Below, piece by piece: positions 26,926-36,985 of a stretch of 64,000 nucleotides of DNA. Source of the DNA: Oligoflexus sp. (GTDB taxonomy: Bacteria; Bdellovibrionota_B; Oligoflexia; Oligoflexales; Oligoflexaceae); assembly GCF_035712445.1 (NCBI RefSeq), contig NZ_DASTAT010000100.1, forward strand, positions 50,216 through 114,215. Direction: 5' to 3'. The notes under the pieces were generated by a model. That model worked only from the letters and a program-made list of their open reading frames with translations, was not told the origin of the DNA and ran no database searches. Both the position numbers and the translations under genes were made by a program. Position 1 is the stretch's first letter. Each line of letters starts with the position of its first letter.

Positions 26926-28968
26926 ATGCTGCGACTCTTCATCATTCTTTGGATAGCGATCAGCTCAGCGTCATTGGGCCTGGCTGTTGACGTCCAAAAA
27001 GATCTTGCTGACCTGAAAAGTCTGGTCTTCGATGCGCCGCAGATGGCTATTCAGCGGGCCGAGAAGATCGAAAAGGATTTGGGTGGTGTGCAGGCCGGCT
27101 CGCTTTGGCTTCAGGTCAAAGCCTTGCAGGCTCTCGCCATGACCAAGCTGGAACGCGTGGATGAAGCGCGGGCGGTGGCGACTCAGGCTTTGGAACAGGG
27201 CGCCTGGATCGACGACAAACTCACGAAATTTTCTTTGCAGTTGACTCAGATCGATGCCGGGTCGGCTTTGGGCCTTGTGGAATGGGACCAACTCGCTCCG
27301 CGATTCGATCAGTTGCTGGAAGCCATCGAGGCTTCAGGTGATCCCACGATCCTGGCGCGCGCTCTGACGAGTTATGCGGCTGCGGCTGCGACTTCAGGGC
27401 GCCCGCTTTTAGCAACCGGCATGATGCAGAAGGTGCTCGCGCTTCTGCCCCGTCTGCAAAAAGATGAGTTCTATTATTCCATCCTGAATGATCTGGTCGT
27501 CACCTATCAGAACGTGCAGGAAGGTGCTGACCTGGGAACGATCCTCGCCCTCGCCGAAGAAGTCCGGGGCTTTTTGAGAACCGAGCTGCGACGCTTCCTG
27601 GGTGCCGAGATCATGTATAACCTCGGCTTCGCTTACATGAGTTCGGAGAATATCCCAAAGGCTCTGGAAACCATGGAAGAGGCTCTGCGCTATGGGGAAG
27701 CCTTGGGCAATCCCACGGTGATGGCTTACGGTTGGCTTGGCATGGGTATGATACAGGCGCAGGCAGAACAGTACGAAGACGCCGAAAAAAATATTCGACG
27801 AGCGCTGGAGGAATTTGAAAAAGTCGATAACCAGGTGCGGGTGGAAAATGCCCTTCTCGTTCTGGTCGATATCCTTCTGCATGAATCCGAAACGGATGAA
27901 GCCGAGCGCCTGATCCAGCGTCTGGATGCTGCGAAGGCCAAAAGGCTTGAAAAATTCAAGGCGCGACTGTTCGCCAAACGCGGGCAGTATGAGAAAGCGG
28001 CTCAACTCTATTACGCGATCTGGCAGAAAAATCGCGACGACAATATTCGTCAAGATGCGGACAGCACCCAGCGCATGCTGATGGAATTCGCCGCCTCGCG
28101 CCAGGAAATGGAAAGGCTGGAGCTGGAGGAGAAGGAAGGCCTGCAACTTCTGAAAATCGAGCAGGAACAAAAGCAGCAGCAGCTGAAAATATGGATCCTG
28201 ATTTCCATAGCCCTTATTTCCGCGTCCCTGATCTTTGATTTCATCCGTGTCAAGCGCAAGACGAGCGAGCTCTTCCATATGCATCGGCGTCTGCGCGAGC
28301 AGCTTTTGAGCCGCTTTCTGCCCCCGGACCTTGCGCATGCCGTCGCGGAAGGACAGACCGTTTTCGATGAAAAGCCGCGGGAAGTCACCGCCACCATACT
28401 CTTTGCCTCCATCGACAGTTTCAAGCCGGGAACCCGGAGCCTTCCGACAGCCCAGGAAGCCGAGATCATCCATGATCTGATGACTGTTTTGAGTGGAGCC
28501 GTGCATGCTCACGGCGGAACACTCGATCGCTCGGGGGCGGGTCGCGTGATGGCCTTGTTCGGAGCGCCGCTTCGCATGGAAGCCGCGGAATCCGCGCAAA
28601 AAGCCCTGCAAACCCTGCGCGAGATGCAGGCGGGGCTGCAGGTCCTCAATGACAAATGGCAGACGCGCCTGCAGCGTCCACTTTTTCTTAAAGCCGCTGT
28701 GCATCAGGGCAAGATCATAGTGGGAAGTTTCGGCTGTGAACGGCGCAGCGATTTTACCGCTCTGGGTCTGCCTGTTCAGATTACGGATGCTTTGGAATCC
28801 AGCGCTCATGCCAGCCAGTGTCTGATTTCGGAATCCATACTGCCCTATGCTCAGGGTGTGGAAATGCGGGACCTCGGTCCTCAGCAGGTGAAGGGTCTAT
28901 CCAGGCCGCTTCGCGTTGCGGAGTTGACTCTGGACTTAGGCCCCATGATGAAGGCCAATGCCTCGTAA
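26926..28968 (+). CDS. Signal peptide-TPR-transmembrane-degenerate class III cyclase protein 1
   Basis: A 680-residue receptor-type protein. A signal peptide starts at the ATG at 26926 (GGGAG five bases upstream), then an extracytoplasmic TPR region (about 25-380). A Gln-rich coiled coil leads to a transmembrane helix (about 421-440, IWILISIALISASLIFDF) and a cytoplasmic class III cyclase domain (about 486-660). The fold is recognisable (GRVMALFGAP, GKIIVGSFGCERRSDFTALG). The first metal-binding Asp is Ser495, the second is Gly539, and the Asn/Arg pair that stabilises the transition state is Gln/Ala. It is therefore probably an inactive pseudo-cyclase. The neighbour gene encodes a paralogue. 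Confidence 0.85.
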   Translation: MLRLFIILWIAISSASLGLAVDVQKDLADLKSLVFDAPQMAIQRAEKIEKDLGGVQAGSLWLQVKALQALAMTKLERVDEARAVATQALEQGAWIDDKLTKFSLQLTQIDAGSALGLVEWDQLAPRFDQLLEAIEASGDPTILARALTSYAAAAATSGRPLLATGMMQKVLALLPRLQKDEFYYSILNDLVVTYQNVQEGADLGTILALAEEVRGFLRTELRRFLGAEIMYNLGFAYMSSENIPKALETMEEALRYGEALGNPTVMAYGWLGMGMIQAQAEQYEDAEKNIRRALEEFEKVDNQVRVENALLVLVDILLHESETDEAERLIQRLDAAKAKRLEKFKARLFAKRGQYEKAAQLYYAIWQKNRDDNIRQDADSTQRMLMEFAASRQEMERLELEEKEGLQLLKIEQEQKQQQLKIWILISIALISASLIFDFIRVKRKTSELFHMHRRLREQLLSRFLPPDLAHAVAEGQTVFDEKPREVTATILFASIDSFKPGTRSLPTAQEAEIIHDLMTVLSGAVHAHGGTLDRSGAGRVMALFGAPLRMEAAESAQKALQTLREMQAGLQVLNDKWQTRLQRPLFLKAAVHQGKIIVGSFGCERRSDFTALGLPVQITDALESSAHASQCLISESILPYAQGVEMRDLGPQQVKGLSRPLRVAELTLDLGPMMKANAS

Positions 28969-28977
28969 GGAGTGCGC

Positions 28978-31023
28978 ATGCAAAGGATCATGATCCTGCT
29001 TTTGCTGCTGAGCGGCCTCGCTGCCACGGGCAAGGTGCATGGTCAATCGCGTGAAAGCATTCAAAAGGAGCTGGATGAAGCCACGATCCTTTTAAGGGAT
29101 ATTCCGGCCAAGGCCTATAAATTGATTGAATCCATCAGCAGTCATCCGACCCTCAGGGATCATCCCGATCTTTATTTCAAGACTATGCAGCTGCTCCTGG
29201 AATACGAAGGGCGGATGAAGATCTTCACGCAGACCGAAAGGCTTCTTGAAGAAAGCGCTGCGCTCGTGCCAAAGCTCAACGATCCCAAAGCGGAAATCGA
29301 TCTGCTCCTGGCCAAAGCCGCTTATGCCTATGACGATGAAAAAATCGATGGCATCAGGACTTCGCTTGATCGAGCCTATGATCTGAGTCTTCAGATCGGA
29401 GACGTGGAGTCCCAGGCCATCATCCTTTCCGAGCAGGGGAACCTGGATCGTTTGGAGCTGAATTATCAGGCCGCACTGATCCATTACCTTCAGGCCTATG
29501 AGCTGATCAGGACCCGGCCCAAATCCGAAGGCTATGCGCGGGTGGCCAATCAGCTGGCCGTCTTTTATCTGGAAGGCTTAACGGTTCGCTATGACGAGGG
29601 CATCCGGCTTTTGGAAGAGCTGGTGGCCTTTGCCGAAGCCTCCCCCCATCCCAGGCGCCAGGATCTGCAGATTTTCGTCAGTAACCTCGGTTCGGCCTAT
29701 GTGAAAAAGGGCCTGCATGATAAAGCGCGGCATAGCTTTGAAAAGGGAGTGCGCCTCGCCTATGAAATTGAGGACTGGACGGGCCTTGCCTATTGCCAGG
29801 GTTATATCGGCAATGTCCTGAGCAAGGAAAAAAAGTGGAAGGAAGCCCTATCCTACTTCACCAAGGCGCATGCTTACTTTGAGAGGACCAAAAATCGCCA
29901 GATGATCATCAGCGGGGCTCAAAAGCTGATGAGCATTCACCTGGAACTGGGGCAGCAGAAAGAAGCCGCCGAATACTGGAAGATCGTCCAGACCGTGAAT
30001 GAGAAATCCATGCCGCTGAATCAACGAGTCGAGCATATGCGCCTTCGTGGACGACTCGCTGCGCTTGAAAAACGCTGGAAGGATGCCTACGAGGCATTTG
30101 AGCAGATGAATAAGCTGGAAGATAAGCTCAACGCCCAGCGCAATGCCGACAGCGCCCGCTACTACACAGCCCTTTTCAACATCGAGCACAAGGGGCAGGA
30201 GAATCGCCGCCTCGAACAGAAGGGCCGCGTTCAGGTCATGCAGCTGGAAAACAAGCGCAAGCAGAGCGAGGTCCTGAGCTGGATCCTGATCTCCGTCACG
30301 GTCATCGCCATGATCTTCGCCGTGGATTTTTTCCGGGTTCGCAAACGCCGCTGCAAGATTCAGAATCTTATGGACGGCGTTCAGAAAACCCTTTTGCAGC
30401 GCTATCTTCCAGAAAGCACGGTCGAGGCGGTGATGGCCGGTCAGCAAAAGCTGGAGGATGAGCCGAACTATCGAATGGTGACCGTCATGCACTGTGAGAT
30501 CTGTGATTTCACGCGCGCGGCGGAGCTGCTCGGTCCGCAAAGAATGGGCCGGATTCTGAATGTTTTTCTGAGTGAGATGATGTCTATCATCGGCAGTGAA
30601 GGCGGGATGATCGATCGGTTTTCCAATGGATCGCTCCTGGCCGTCTTTGGTGCGCCTGCGGCCCAGTCTGTCGAGGTTCAGGCGGCTACGGCCGCTCGCT
30701 GCGCGCGCCGCATGCAGGATAAGCTTCAGGAGCTGAATCGCAGCTGGCAAAGGACGGATGGCTGGGTCTTTGCCATGCGCATGGGACTTCATCAGGGGGA
30801 AACCCTGGTCGGCAGTCTGGGGGCGGAAGCGCGAAAAGAATATACGGCTGTAGGTCCGGCTTTGGATCTGGCTCTGAGCATCTGCAGCCGCGGGGCTCCT
30901 GGTGATATGCTGGTGTCTTCGTCACTGGCCCAGCATCTGGAACCGAAGAGCCTTCAGGTGATGAATCGTCTGCGATCCGGTGGCGAAGGCGAGCTTTATT
31001 CGCTCCTTCGCGCCAGCGCCTGA
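28978..31023 (+). CDS. Signal peptide-TPR-transmembrane-degenerate class III cyclase protein 2
   Basis: A 681-residue paralogue of the preceding gene, starting nine bases after its stop with AAGGAG before the ATG at 28978. Same layout: signal peptide (MQRIMILLLLLSGLAATG), TPR repeats with good TPR spacing (YVKKGLHDKARHSFEKGVRLA, as one unit), transmembrane helix near 440-460 and a cyclase domain from about 500. Its metal Asp positions are Glu507 and Gly551, and the catalytic Asn/Arg are Asp/Ser. Either it has lost activity or it binds a nucleotide without cyclising it. The two proteins may form a heterodimer, as class III cyclases act as dimers. Confidence 0.84.
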   Translation: MQRIMILLLLLSGLAATGKVHGQSRESIQKELDEATILLRDIPAKAYKLIESISSHPTLRDHPDLYFKTMQLLLEYEGRMKIFTQTERLLEESAALVPKLNDPKAEIDLLLAKAAYAYDDEKIDGIRTSLDRAYDLSLQIGDVESQAIILSEQGNLDRLELNYQAALIHYLQAYELIRTRPKSEGYARVANQLAVFYLEGLTVRYDEGIRLLEELVAFAEASPHPRRQDLQIFVSNLGSAYVKKGLHDKARHSFEKGVRLAYEIEDWTGLAYCQGYIGNVLSKEKKWKEALSYFTKAHAYFERTKNRQMIISGAQKLMSIHLELGQQKEAAEYWKIVQTVNEKSMPLNQRVEHMRLRGRLAALEKRWKDAYEAFEQMNKLEDKLNAQRNADSARYYTALFNIEHKGQENRRLEQKGRVQVMQLENKRKQSEVLSWILISVTVIAMIFAVDFFRVRKRRCKIQNLMDGVQKTLLQRYLPESTVEAVMAGQQKLEDEPNYRMVTVMHCEICDFTRAAELLGPQRMGRILNVFLSEMMSIIGSEGGMIDRFSNGSLLAVFGAPAAQSVEVQAATAARCARRMQDKLQELNRSWQRTDGWVFAMRMGLHQGETLVGSLGAEARKEYTAVGPALDLALSICSRGAPGDMLVSSSLAQHLEPKSLQVMNRLRSGGEGELYSLLRASA

Positions 31024-31027
31024 TCCC

Positions 31028-32053
31028 TTAGGGAGCTGTCAGCAGACGGCCGAGGAAAATACAGTCCCAACCCATGGAATCCTTTTCGGCGCTTTCCGCG
31101 GTATCCCGCTCCCAGGTCCACTGTTTTTTATTGTCAGGCGCTTCCCGCGGGCAAAGATTCTTCAGGGCCTCCTGCAGCCTCGGGCTCGAACCTTCATGCA
31201 GATACTGGAAAAAAAGATTGTCCGGTTGGCGTTCGCTGATCGTGTTGATGAGATCCCACTCGAACGCAAAATTTCTCCCCATCTTATGATAAAGGAAAAA
31301 GATCACCGCTTTCAGGTGCAGCGCATAACCCAAAGGCGCCTGCTCGGCCTCCATGATCAGAGTCTGTTCGCCGTTGGTTTTCATTTCCTTATGCAGCGGC
31401 AGCTCCAGATGTTCCCAGACCCGACGCATCACCGACCACATGCCGGGGGTGATGAGGCAGCGACCATCGGCATCATCACGGCAAAAGCGGTAGGTCCGCA
31501 GCTGACACACGCCGCCGACATTCAGCTGACACACCGAATTCTGATCCACCCACCGCAGCCATGCTTGTGCAGCAGCGCTGTCTTTGGTGGCGAGCAGATA
31601 ACTCAAAGCTCCAAGCGCCATATCGCGGGAAAAGGAATTGCTGCTGTCCACGCCCACGCGTCTGGGCGAACGCCAGAACTTCCCTGCCGCATCCTGAGCG
31701 GCCTTCACCGCCGCGCAGCCGGACTCTTCACCCGCAAGGCATAAAAGTCCCGAAAAAAGCGTTCCATCTCCGTCATCACATGCGGCCTTGGAGGGATGCC
31801 CTTCGCAAAGCGGTGCCCAACTGCGCCATGCAGTAAGGGGCAGGATTTCGGGGGCTTTTTCCACGGGGCCTGAATACGTGGGTATTCCTGGCGATTCTGT
31901 CGTGGGGGCATAGTCCAGCGAATTTTCGGTCGCAACCGTGGCATCCGCGCTTGCGGTCACCGGCGGGGGTGGGGGAGCGGGTTCACTCACCGTCTCACCA
32001 CAGGCGGTTACGAGAAATATTTCGAGAACGAATAAAGTCTTTAAATAAGCCAT
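31028..32053 (-). CDS. Cys-rich lipoprotein of unknown function
   Basis: A 341-residue lipoprotein: signal MAYLKTLFVLEIFLVTAC (lipobox VTAC), a Pro/Thr linker, then a helical, Cys-containing domain (PLCEGHPSKAACDDGDG, LLCLAGEESGCAAVK, NSVCQLNVGGVCQLRTYRFC as separate short motifs). Some of the pairs look like helical Sel1-like or other disulphide-stabilised repeats. The ATG at 32053 has GGAGG seven bases upstream. It converges on the second cyclase gene four bases away and is divergent from the hybrid kinase at 32283. Confidence 0.72.
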   Translation of the reverse strand: MAYLKTLFVLEIFLVTACGETVSEPAPPPPPVTASADATVATENSLDYAPTTESPGIPTYSGPVEKAPEILPLTAWRSWAPLCEGHPSKAACDDGDGTLFSGLLCLAGEESGCAAVKAAQDAAGKFWRSPRRVGVDSSNSFSRDMALGALSYLLATKDSAAAQAWLRWVDQNSVCQLNVGGVCQLRTYRFCRDDADGRCLITPGMWSVMRRVWEHLELPLHKEMKTNGEQTLIMEAEQAPLGYALHLKAVIFFLYHKMGRNFAFEWDLINTISERQPDNLFFQYLHEGSSPRLQEALKNLCPREAPDNKKQWTWERDTAESAEKDSMGWDCIFLGRLLTAP

Positions 32054-32282
32054 TGTGCAGCCTCCACAGGGGAGGGATCGGACTGAGTGGAGCTCTCGTT
32101 GATGCAGGAAGGGCAAACCTTCTCAAGTGTTGAGGCTTTCCTTGGGAAAAAAATACAGCCGAACGCCCGTGCAGTCGGTCCCCGATGATTCCGTCTTTTT
32201 AAGAGTCATCAACACCTGCTAAGATGCAGGCATCACCGGGACAGCATTCAAATGGACATGGGGAAAGATCTGGTACTATTCT

Positions 32283-34268
32283 GTGGACTCTAAAGAAGGT
32301 CAGGTAAAATTTTCTGCCACAGGTTTTGTGGAATTCGAAGAGTCGGATCTGCCGCCGCTTTTGGGACAGTCCGGACGGGCGGGCGCGCGTCTGAACGCAA
32401 AAGAGCAATATCTGGCGGTGAACAAGGATTTTTCCCAGCTCATGCAGACGATAGGTCCAGTGTTCCATGGCTCGACGCTGGCGGATTTATGGGAACCCTA
32501 TACCTTGTCTCGTATCCAATCCGGCTTGATAAAATCTGTGCACGCGGGTCCGCAGATGGTTCGCTCGTGCGCCTTGCGGAGCGATCCTCTGCGAAGACTG
32601 TTTGATATCCTCTTTGTCAGCGAATCCGAGGATACGATACTCCAGCTCCTTTTTTCTGCGGTAGACGCGGCCGAGCCCCAGGACACCCAGGATGAACTCC
32701 GGCGTCTCCGTGCGGTCATAGATCTGGCTCCCGTTTTGATTTCCATCAAGGATCGCCACGGCATTATCCGCTTGACCAATCGCATGTTTGGGATTTTGAA
32801 CGGGCCGGAGCCCGAAGAGTATGTGAATCGAAGCGTCTTTGAACTTTTTCCTCCCGAGATTGCCGCGCAGCTTTGGAAAAATGATCTGGCTGTCATTTCC
32901 AGCGGGCAGATGGTCGAGGCCGAGGAGACTGTCATGCATAGGGATGGCAGCGAGCACATCTATCTTACCTATAAATATCCGCTTTTGAAGAAAGACGGTG
33001 AGGTCCTCGAAGTCTGCGCGATTTCCACCGATATCACGGCGCGCAAATACTATGAAGGGAAGGCCCTCGAAGCCATGCGCAAGGCCGAGGAGGCGAATCG
33101 GGTGAAGTCGGATTTCCTGGCTCATATGAGCCATGAGATTCGCACGCCGCTGACGGTGATTCGCGGCTATGCGGATATCATGGCTCGTAAAACGGAAGCC
33201 GACGCCGGGATGATGCGGCCATGGATCAGCAGCGTCATGCGCGCCAGCAAGCAGCTGGAACTGATCGTCAATGATATCCTCGATCTGTCCAAGGTGGAGG
33301 CCGGCATCACCGAGATTGCCAAGAGTCCTGTGGATTTACGCCTGGTTCTTCAGGAATTGCAGCAGAGTTTTGTGCTGAAGGCTTTGGAAAAGAATCTGAA
33401 CCTCGTGGTCGAGGTTCGGGATTCGGTGCCGGCCTTGATCAAGACGGATGCGCTGCGACTCAGGCAGGTGCTGGATAACCTTGTCAGCAACGCTCTGAAA
33501 TTCACTGAAGAGGGTTCGGTCGCCATTACGGTGGAAACCGCAGCGCAATCTGAGCAGCTCCTTCATATTTGGGTCCGGGATACCGGGATAGGTCTGAGTG
33601 AAGACGAGCAGAAAAAACTGTTTCAGCCCTTTGTTCAGGCCGATGATTCGATCACCAGAAAATACGGCGGCACCGGCCTCGGTCTTGTCCTGGCTCGCCG
33701 ACTGGCGCAGCTTTTAGGTGGTGATGTCAGAATCCATCGAAGCGCGCCCCAGTGCGGTACCGATATGCTGGTCATCATCGCGACCGATGATGCGCGAGAG
33801 GATGCGTCCTTGATTCCGGCCGTAGTTTTTTCAGGAGGCGGCTTGGATCCTGATCAAAGGCTGCGGGGCCGCAGTCTTTTGGTTGTGGAGGATGCACCCG
33901 ATATACGTGAGCTTTTGCGCTACTTCCTTCTGCAGCATGGGGCTCATGTGGAAACGGCCTCGTCAGGTCAGGACGCGCTGGCCTGCATGAAACGGAGGGC
34001 CTTTGATGGGGTGCTGATGGACCTGCAGATGCCCATACTGGATGGCATGCAGACCATGAAGGCTCTGCGGGCCTCCGGTTTCGAAGGGGTCGTCATGGCT
34101 GTTACAGCCCATGCTTTGCAGGGAGAGCGGGAAAAATGTCTGCAGGCAGGCTTCGACGAGTTCGTGACCAAGCCGCTGCAGATGCCGGAAGTTATAGAAA
34201 TTATTGGGAATATTATAGCATCCAAAAAGGCTGGCCTGATTCCTATCAATTCATGTCACGAGCCGTAA
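32283..34268 (+). CDS. PAS-containing hybrid histidine kinase with receiver domain
   Basis: A 661-residue cytoplasmic kinase without transmembrane segments. A PAS domain (about 142-255, LAPVLISIKDRHG ... ISTDITARK) is followed by a HisKA domain with His284 (SHEIRTPLTVI). The ATPase domain shows an N box (LDNLVSNALKF), DTGIGLS and GGTGLGL. A receiver domain (about 540-655) has phospho-acceptor Asp580 (VLMDLQMP). The kinase probably phosphorylates its own receiver or a partner. The start is a GTG with no good ribosome site, so the N-terminus is the least certain part. Confidence 0.88.
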   Translation: MDSKEGQVKFSATGFVEFEESDLPPLLGQSGRAGARLNAKEQYLAVNKDFSQLMQTIGPVFHGSTLADLWEPYTLSRIQSGLIKSVHAGPQMVRSCALRSDPLRRLFDILFVSESEDTILQLLFSAVDAAEPQDTQDELRRLRAVIDLAPVLISIKDRHGIIRLTNRMFGILNGPEPEEYVNRSVFELFPPEIAAQLWKNDLAVISSGQMVEAEETVMHRDGSEHIYLTYKYPLLKKDGEVLEVCAISTDITARKYYEGKALEAMRKAEEANRVKSDFLAHMSHEIRTPLTVIRGYADIMARKTEADAGMMRPWISSVMRASKQLELIVNDILDLSKVEAGITEIAKSPVDLRLVLQELQQSFVLKALEKNLNLVVEVRDSVPALIKTDALRLRQVLDNLVSNALKFTEEGSVAITVETAAQSEQLLHIWVRDTGIGLSEDEQKKLFQPFVQADDSITRKYGGTGLGLVLARRLAQLLGGDVRIHRSAPQCGTDMLVIIATDDAREDASLIPAVVFSGGGLDPDQRLRGRSLLVVEDAPDIRELLRYFLLQHGAHVETASSGQDALACMKRRAFDGVLMDLQMPILDGMQTMKALRASGFEGVVMAVTAHALQGEREKCLQAGFDEFVTKPLQMPEVIEIIGNIIASKKAGLIPINSCHEP

Positions 34269-34349
34269 GGAGCGTTGACTTCACCCTAAAGTTTCCCTAT
34301 GACATGCTTCACCCGTGGCAGAGCTGATCAAGCGTCAAAGTGAGGCGAT

Positions 34350-36158
34350 ATGGAAAAGGTGGAGAACCTGGAGGAGCTTTTTGTTCGGGGTGAACACAAG
34401 GCAATATTGGATCAAACGATAGATAACCCAAAGTTCCGCCGACCTTCTTCCGGATTTGAATACCTGATCGCCTCCTTATGTTTCGTCGGTCGCCTGCCGG
34501 AAGCCTTGACGCTTTATTCCATGTGGCGGGAGTCCATGACGCCTGAAGCCATCGCAGCGTCAGAGGCCTGGTTGAGTATTGCCGAAGCGCGGGCCGGTCG
34601 TCTGAAGCAGGCTCTGGTTTTTATAAGGTCCCTGGAGAAATTCCGTCGCGTCCATCGCATCCCCACTGTGAATTTCTATTACGAGCAGGCGCAGGCTTTT
34701 TATTACTGGCGTCGGCATCGTTTGCGCTTGGCTCTGCAATTTGCGGAAAGAGCCCTGGATGCCGCGTGGCGTGCGGAGTTTTTCTTTGGTCGCGCTCTGG
34801 CCACTGACATCATGGGGCATCTTTTGGTGGACCTGGGCCAGGTGCAGCGGGGGATGGCGGCCCTGGAGAAGGCGCATCAGTATTTTACGAGCCTTGGTTA
34901 CTGCCAGTATGTGGAAGTGATTGAGACGGCTTTGATCGGCTATCAGCTCGAATTCAATCCCTACGGAACGGATGCGCTGGCCAACCTGCGTCAGCGCATC
35001 GACAGTCTGAATCCGGAAACCAACAACTATACGCTCAGTTTTCTTTATACCGAGCTGGGTCATCAGCTCGCTTTGCGCGGTGATCTGGTGGGCGCAGGCG
35101 AGGCTTTGGAAGACGCCGGCTCTTTGATTCAGCGCTATGGTTTGAAGCGCGATCAGGGTTGGCTGCTCTTCCGTAAGGCTTACCTTGCTCATCTGAGCGG
35201 CAAGGATTCGATGGCGCTTCAGTATCTGAATGATCTGATCAAGCCCCGCATCGCCGCCGGTGATGAGGACCTTCTGGTCAAGGCCGAGGGCCTGCAGCAG
35301 CTGGTGGGCCTGAATTTGGGGCTCAGCCTTCCGGTCCAGCGGGAGCATGGGAGCTTTCACCGAAAGTTCGGCTATGCCGTCGCCGAACGCATTCATCGGC
35401 GCCAGCATGGACAGAAGGAAACAGCGGAATGGGCTCAGGATGTGATGGGTGATTTCCTGGATAGCCTCCAGTCCGATGATCTTACGGTTCTGGAGAAAAT
35501 CCAGGCGGTCTTAAAATCCGGGCTCTTATCTTTCCTGCCGGAGCTTTTGTCGATTCCGCGTGCGGAGCGCGTCCTATATTTTGATATCGAGCCGCAGACT
35601 CTGGTTCTCTTTGATCACGGATCTGTTTATAAGGCTGAGGGTGCGGTCACGACCCAGATGCAGAAGTTCGTTCGCTTCCTCATCGACGGCCCGAAAACCA
35701 AGGCCGAGCTGGTCCACGCCATCTGGGGATATACGTATCATCCCCTGCGGCATGATCCTTTGATCTATGGGCTGGTCTATCGGCTTCGTTCGCTGCTCGG
35801 GCTGCGTGAGGATTGGATTCAGGCGCAGGGTGAAGGTTATTCCCTAAGGCCTGATATCAAGGTTCACTTCTTTCAGCTGTATGCGAATATTTCGAATGCG
35901 CCGCTGCCTGAAGAGGAGGCGAAGAAGACGGCGACCGATCTGAACATTCGGCAGCTCAGAATTCTTCAGTATCTGCAGCAGCATGAGACGATAGATATTC
36001 AGGGTTGCGTGGAACTCTTTCAAACTTCCAAGGTGACGGCTTCGCGGGATCTCTCGAATCTAACCGAACGAGGGCTCCTCATGCGCACCGGCAAAGGCCG
36101 CAACACCTGCTATGGTTTGCCTAAGAATATAGATAGAAACAAGGAGATGGATGTATGA
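34350..36158 (+). CDS. TPR regulator with an OmpR-type winged helix and a second HTH domain
   Basis: A 602-residue predicted DNA-binding protein. The first 330 residues are helical TPR-like repeats (GHLLVDLGQVQRGMAALEKA). About 405-505 match an OmpR/PhoB-type winged helix (IDGPKTKAELVHAIWGYTY, YRLRSLLGLREDWIQAQGE, then GYSL). A third region (about 530-597, LRILQYLQQHETIDI ... LSNLTERGLL) is a MarR/DeoR-type helix-turn-helix. SARP/AfsR-type regulators carry the winged helix at the N-terminus, so this order is reversed. GAGG lies five bases before the ATG. Its stop overlaps the next start, so it probably controls or is co-expressed with the secreted protein that follows. Confidence 0.75.
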   Translation: MEKVENLEELFVRGEHKAILDQTIDNPKFRRPSSGFEYLIASLCFVGRLPEALTLYSMWRESMTPEAIAASEAWLSIAEARAGRLKQALVFIRSLEKFRRVHRIPTVNFYYEQAQAFYYWRRHRLRLALQFAERALDAAWRAEFFFGRALATDIMGHLLVDLGQVQRGMAALEKAHQYFTSLGYCQYVEVIETALIGYQLEFNPYGTDALANLRQRIDSLNPETNNYTLSFLYTELGHQLALRGDLVGAGEALEDAGSLIQRYGLKRDQGWLLFRKAYLAHLSGKDSMALQYLNDLIKPRIAAGDEDLLVKAEGLQQLVGLNLGLSLPVQREHGSFHRKFGYAVAERIHRRQHGQKETAEWAQDVMGDFLDSLQSDDLTVLEKIQAVLKSGLLSFLPELLSIPRAERVLYFDIEPQTLVLFDHGSVYKAEGAVTTQMQKFVRFLIDGPKTKAELVHAIWGYTYHPLRHDPLIYGLVYRLRSLLGLREDWIQAQGEGYSLRPDIKVHFFQLYANISNAPLPEEEAKKTATDLNIRQLRILQYLQQHETIDIQGCVELFQTSKVTASRDLSNLTERGLLMRTGKGRNTCYGLPKNIDRNKEMDV

Positions 36159-36985
36159 AGATTTTCAAGATGATGCTGATGGTTTGGGCCCTGGCCCCGA
36201 CCGGAGTGATGGCGCAGGATTATTACGCGCCGACGGATAAGGAGAAGGAGCCGGTAGCGCGATTTCCGTTTGACGTAAAACCGGAAATCAAAACCGAAAA
36301 TGGTGAGAAAGTCCTCAAATATACTCTTCCCAAGATGCTCACCGGCAACGTGAACGTCATCCGAACCACTGCCGTGGATCTGCCTGGACTGAATGATCTT
36401 CCCAATCCGGTGAAGATGTTTGTCGGAGATAAGGCGACTATCACCTGCATGGGAGCCGATTCGAATCCAGGCTGTATGGTCACGCACCGGAATTTGAGCT
36501 TGAATAAAGACCTGGCTTATCAGGAAATCGACAGGACCTACTACGATCCGCAGCTGCGCACTGCAGCACGGGCCGTGGTCGATGAATTTCAGAGTCCTGT
36601 GGAGCATTCGGGCAACCAGCCGATTGGAATAATCGGAGCTTTGAAGGAACGGAAGGATAGTGGCTTTCCCAGGGGGACGGTGAAAACCCAATTCGATCGA
36701 GCGGGAAGCATCACGACTGCATGGATTACGTGGAAGATCGAAGATGGGACTGGAAAATTCGCCAATACCGCCGATTTTAAACTTAATGGACGCGATGAGA
36801 AAGGCTCTCTCACGGACGTGAAACAGTTTGGCAATCGTGTTCGCGGTCGTTGGTCAGTTGCCAATGAATCCGGTTGGTTTGATTTTGAATTCAATAACGA
36901 CAAGACTCGTTTTGAAGGGTTCTATGGCGTTGGTGATAACGGTTCGCCACGAGTCGGGCGCTGGACGTCGGTTTCTGTGCGCTAG
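36155..36985 (+). CDS. Secreted protein coupled to the TPR regulator
   Basis: A 276-residue secreted protein with a signal peptide ending near ALAPTGVMAQ. The mature protein is beta-rich with many charged residues and ends in a lipocalin-like or jelly-roll-like strand pattern (GRWSVANESGWFDFEF, RFEGFYGVGDNG, RVGRWTSVSV). The ATG overlaps the stop of the regulator (ATGA) and is preceded by AAGGAG, so it is translationally coupled. No family recognised. Confidence 0.7.
   Translation: MKIFKMMLMVWALAPTGVMAQDYYAPTDKEKEPVARFPFDVKPEIKTENGEKVLKYTLPKMLTGNVNVIRTTAVDLPGLNDLPNPVKMFVGDKATITCMGADSNPGCMVTHRNLSLNKDLAYQEIDRTYYDPQLRTAARAVVDEFQSPVEHSGNQPIGIIGALKERKDSGFPRGTVKTQFDRAGSITTAWITWKIEDGTGKFANTADFKLNGRDEKGSLTDVKQFGNRVRGRWSVANESGWFDFEFNNDKTRFEGFYGVGDNGSPRVGRWTSVSVR

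Noticed and set aside
27409-28809. A 466-codon open frame opposite the first TPR-cyclase gene
   Set aside because: It is the shadow of a TPR gene rich in Leu/Glu/Lys codons; the plus-strand gene has clear domains and a good ribosome site.
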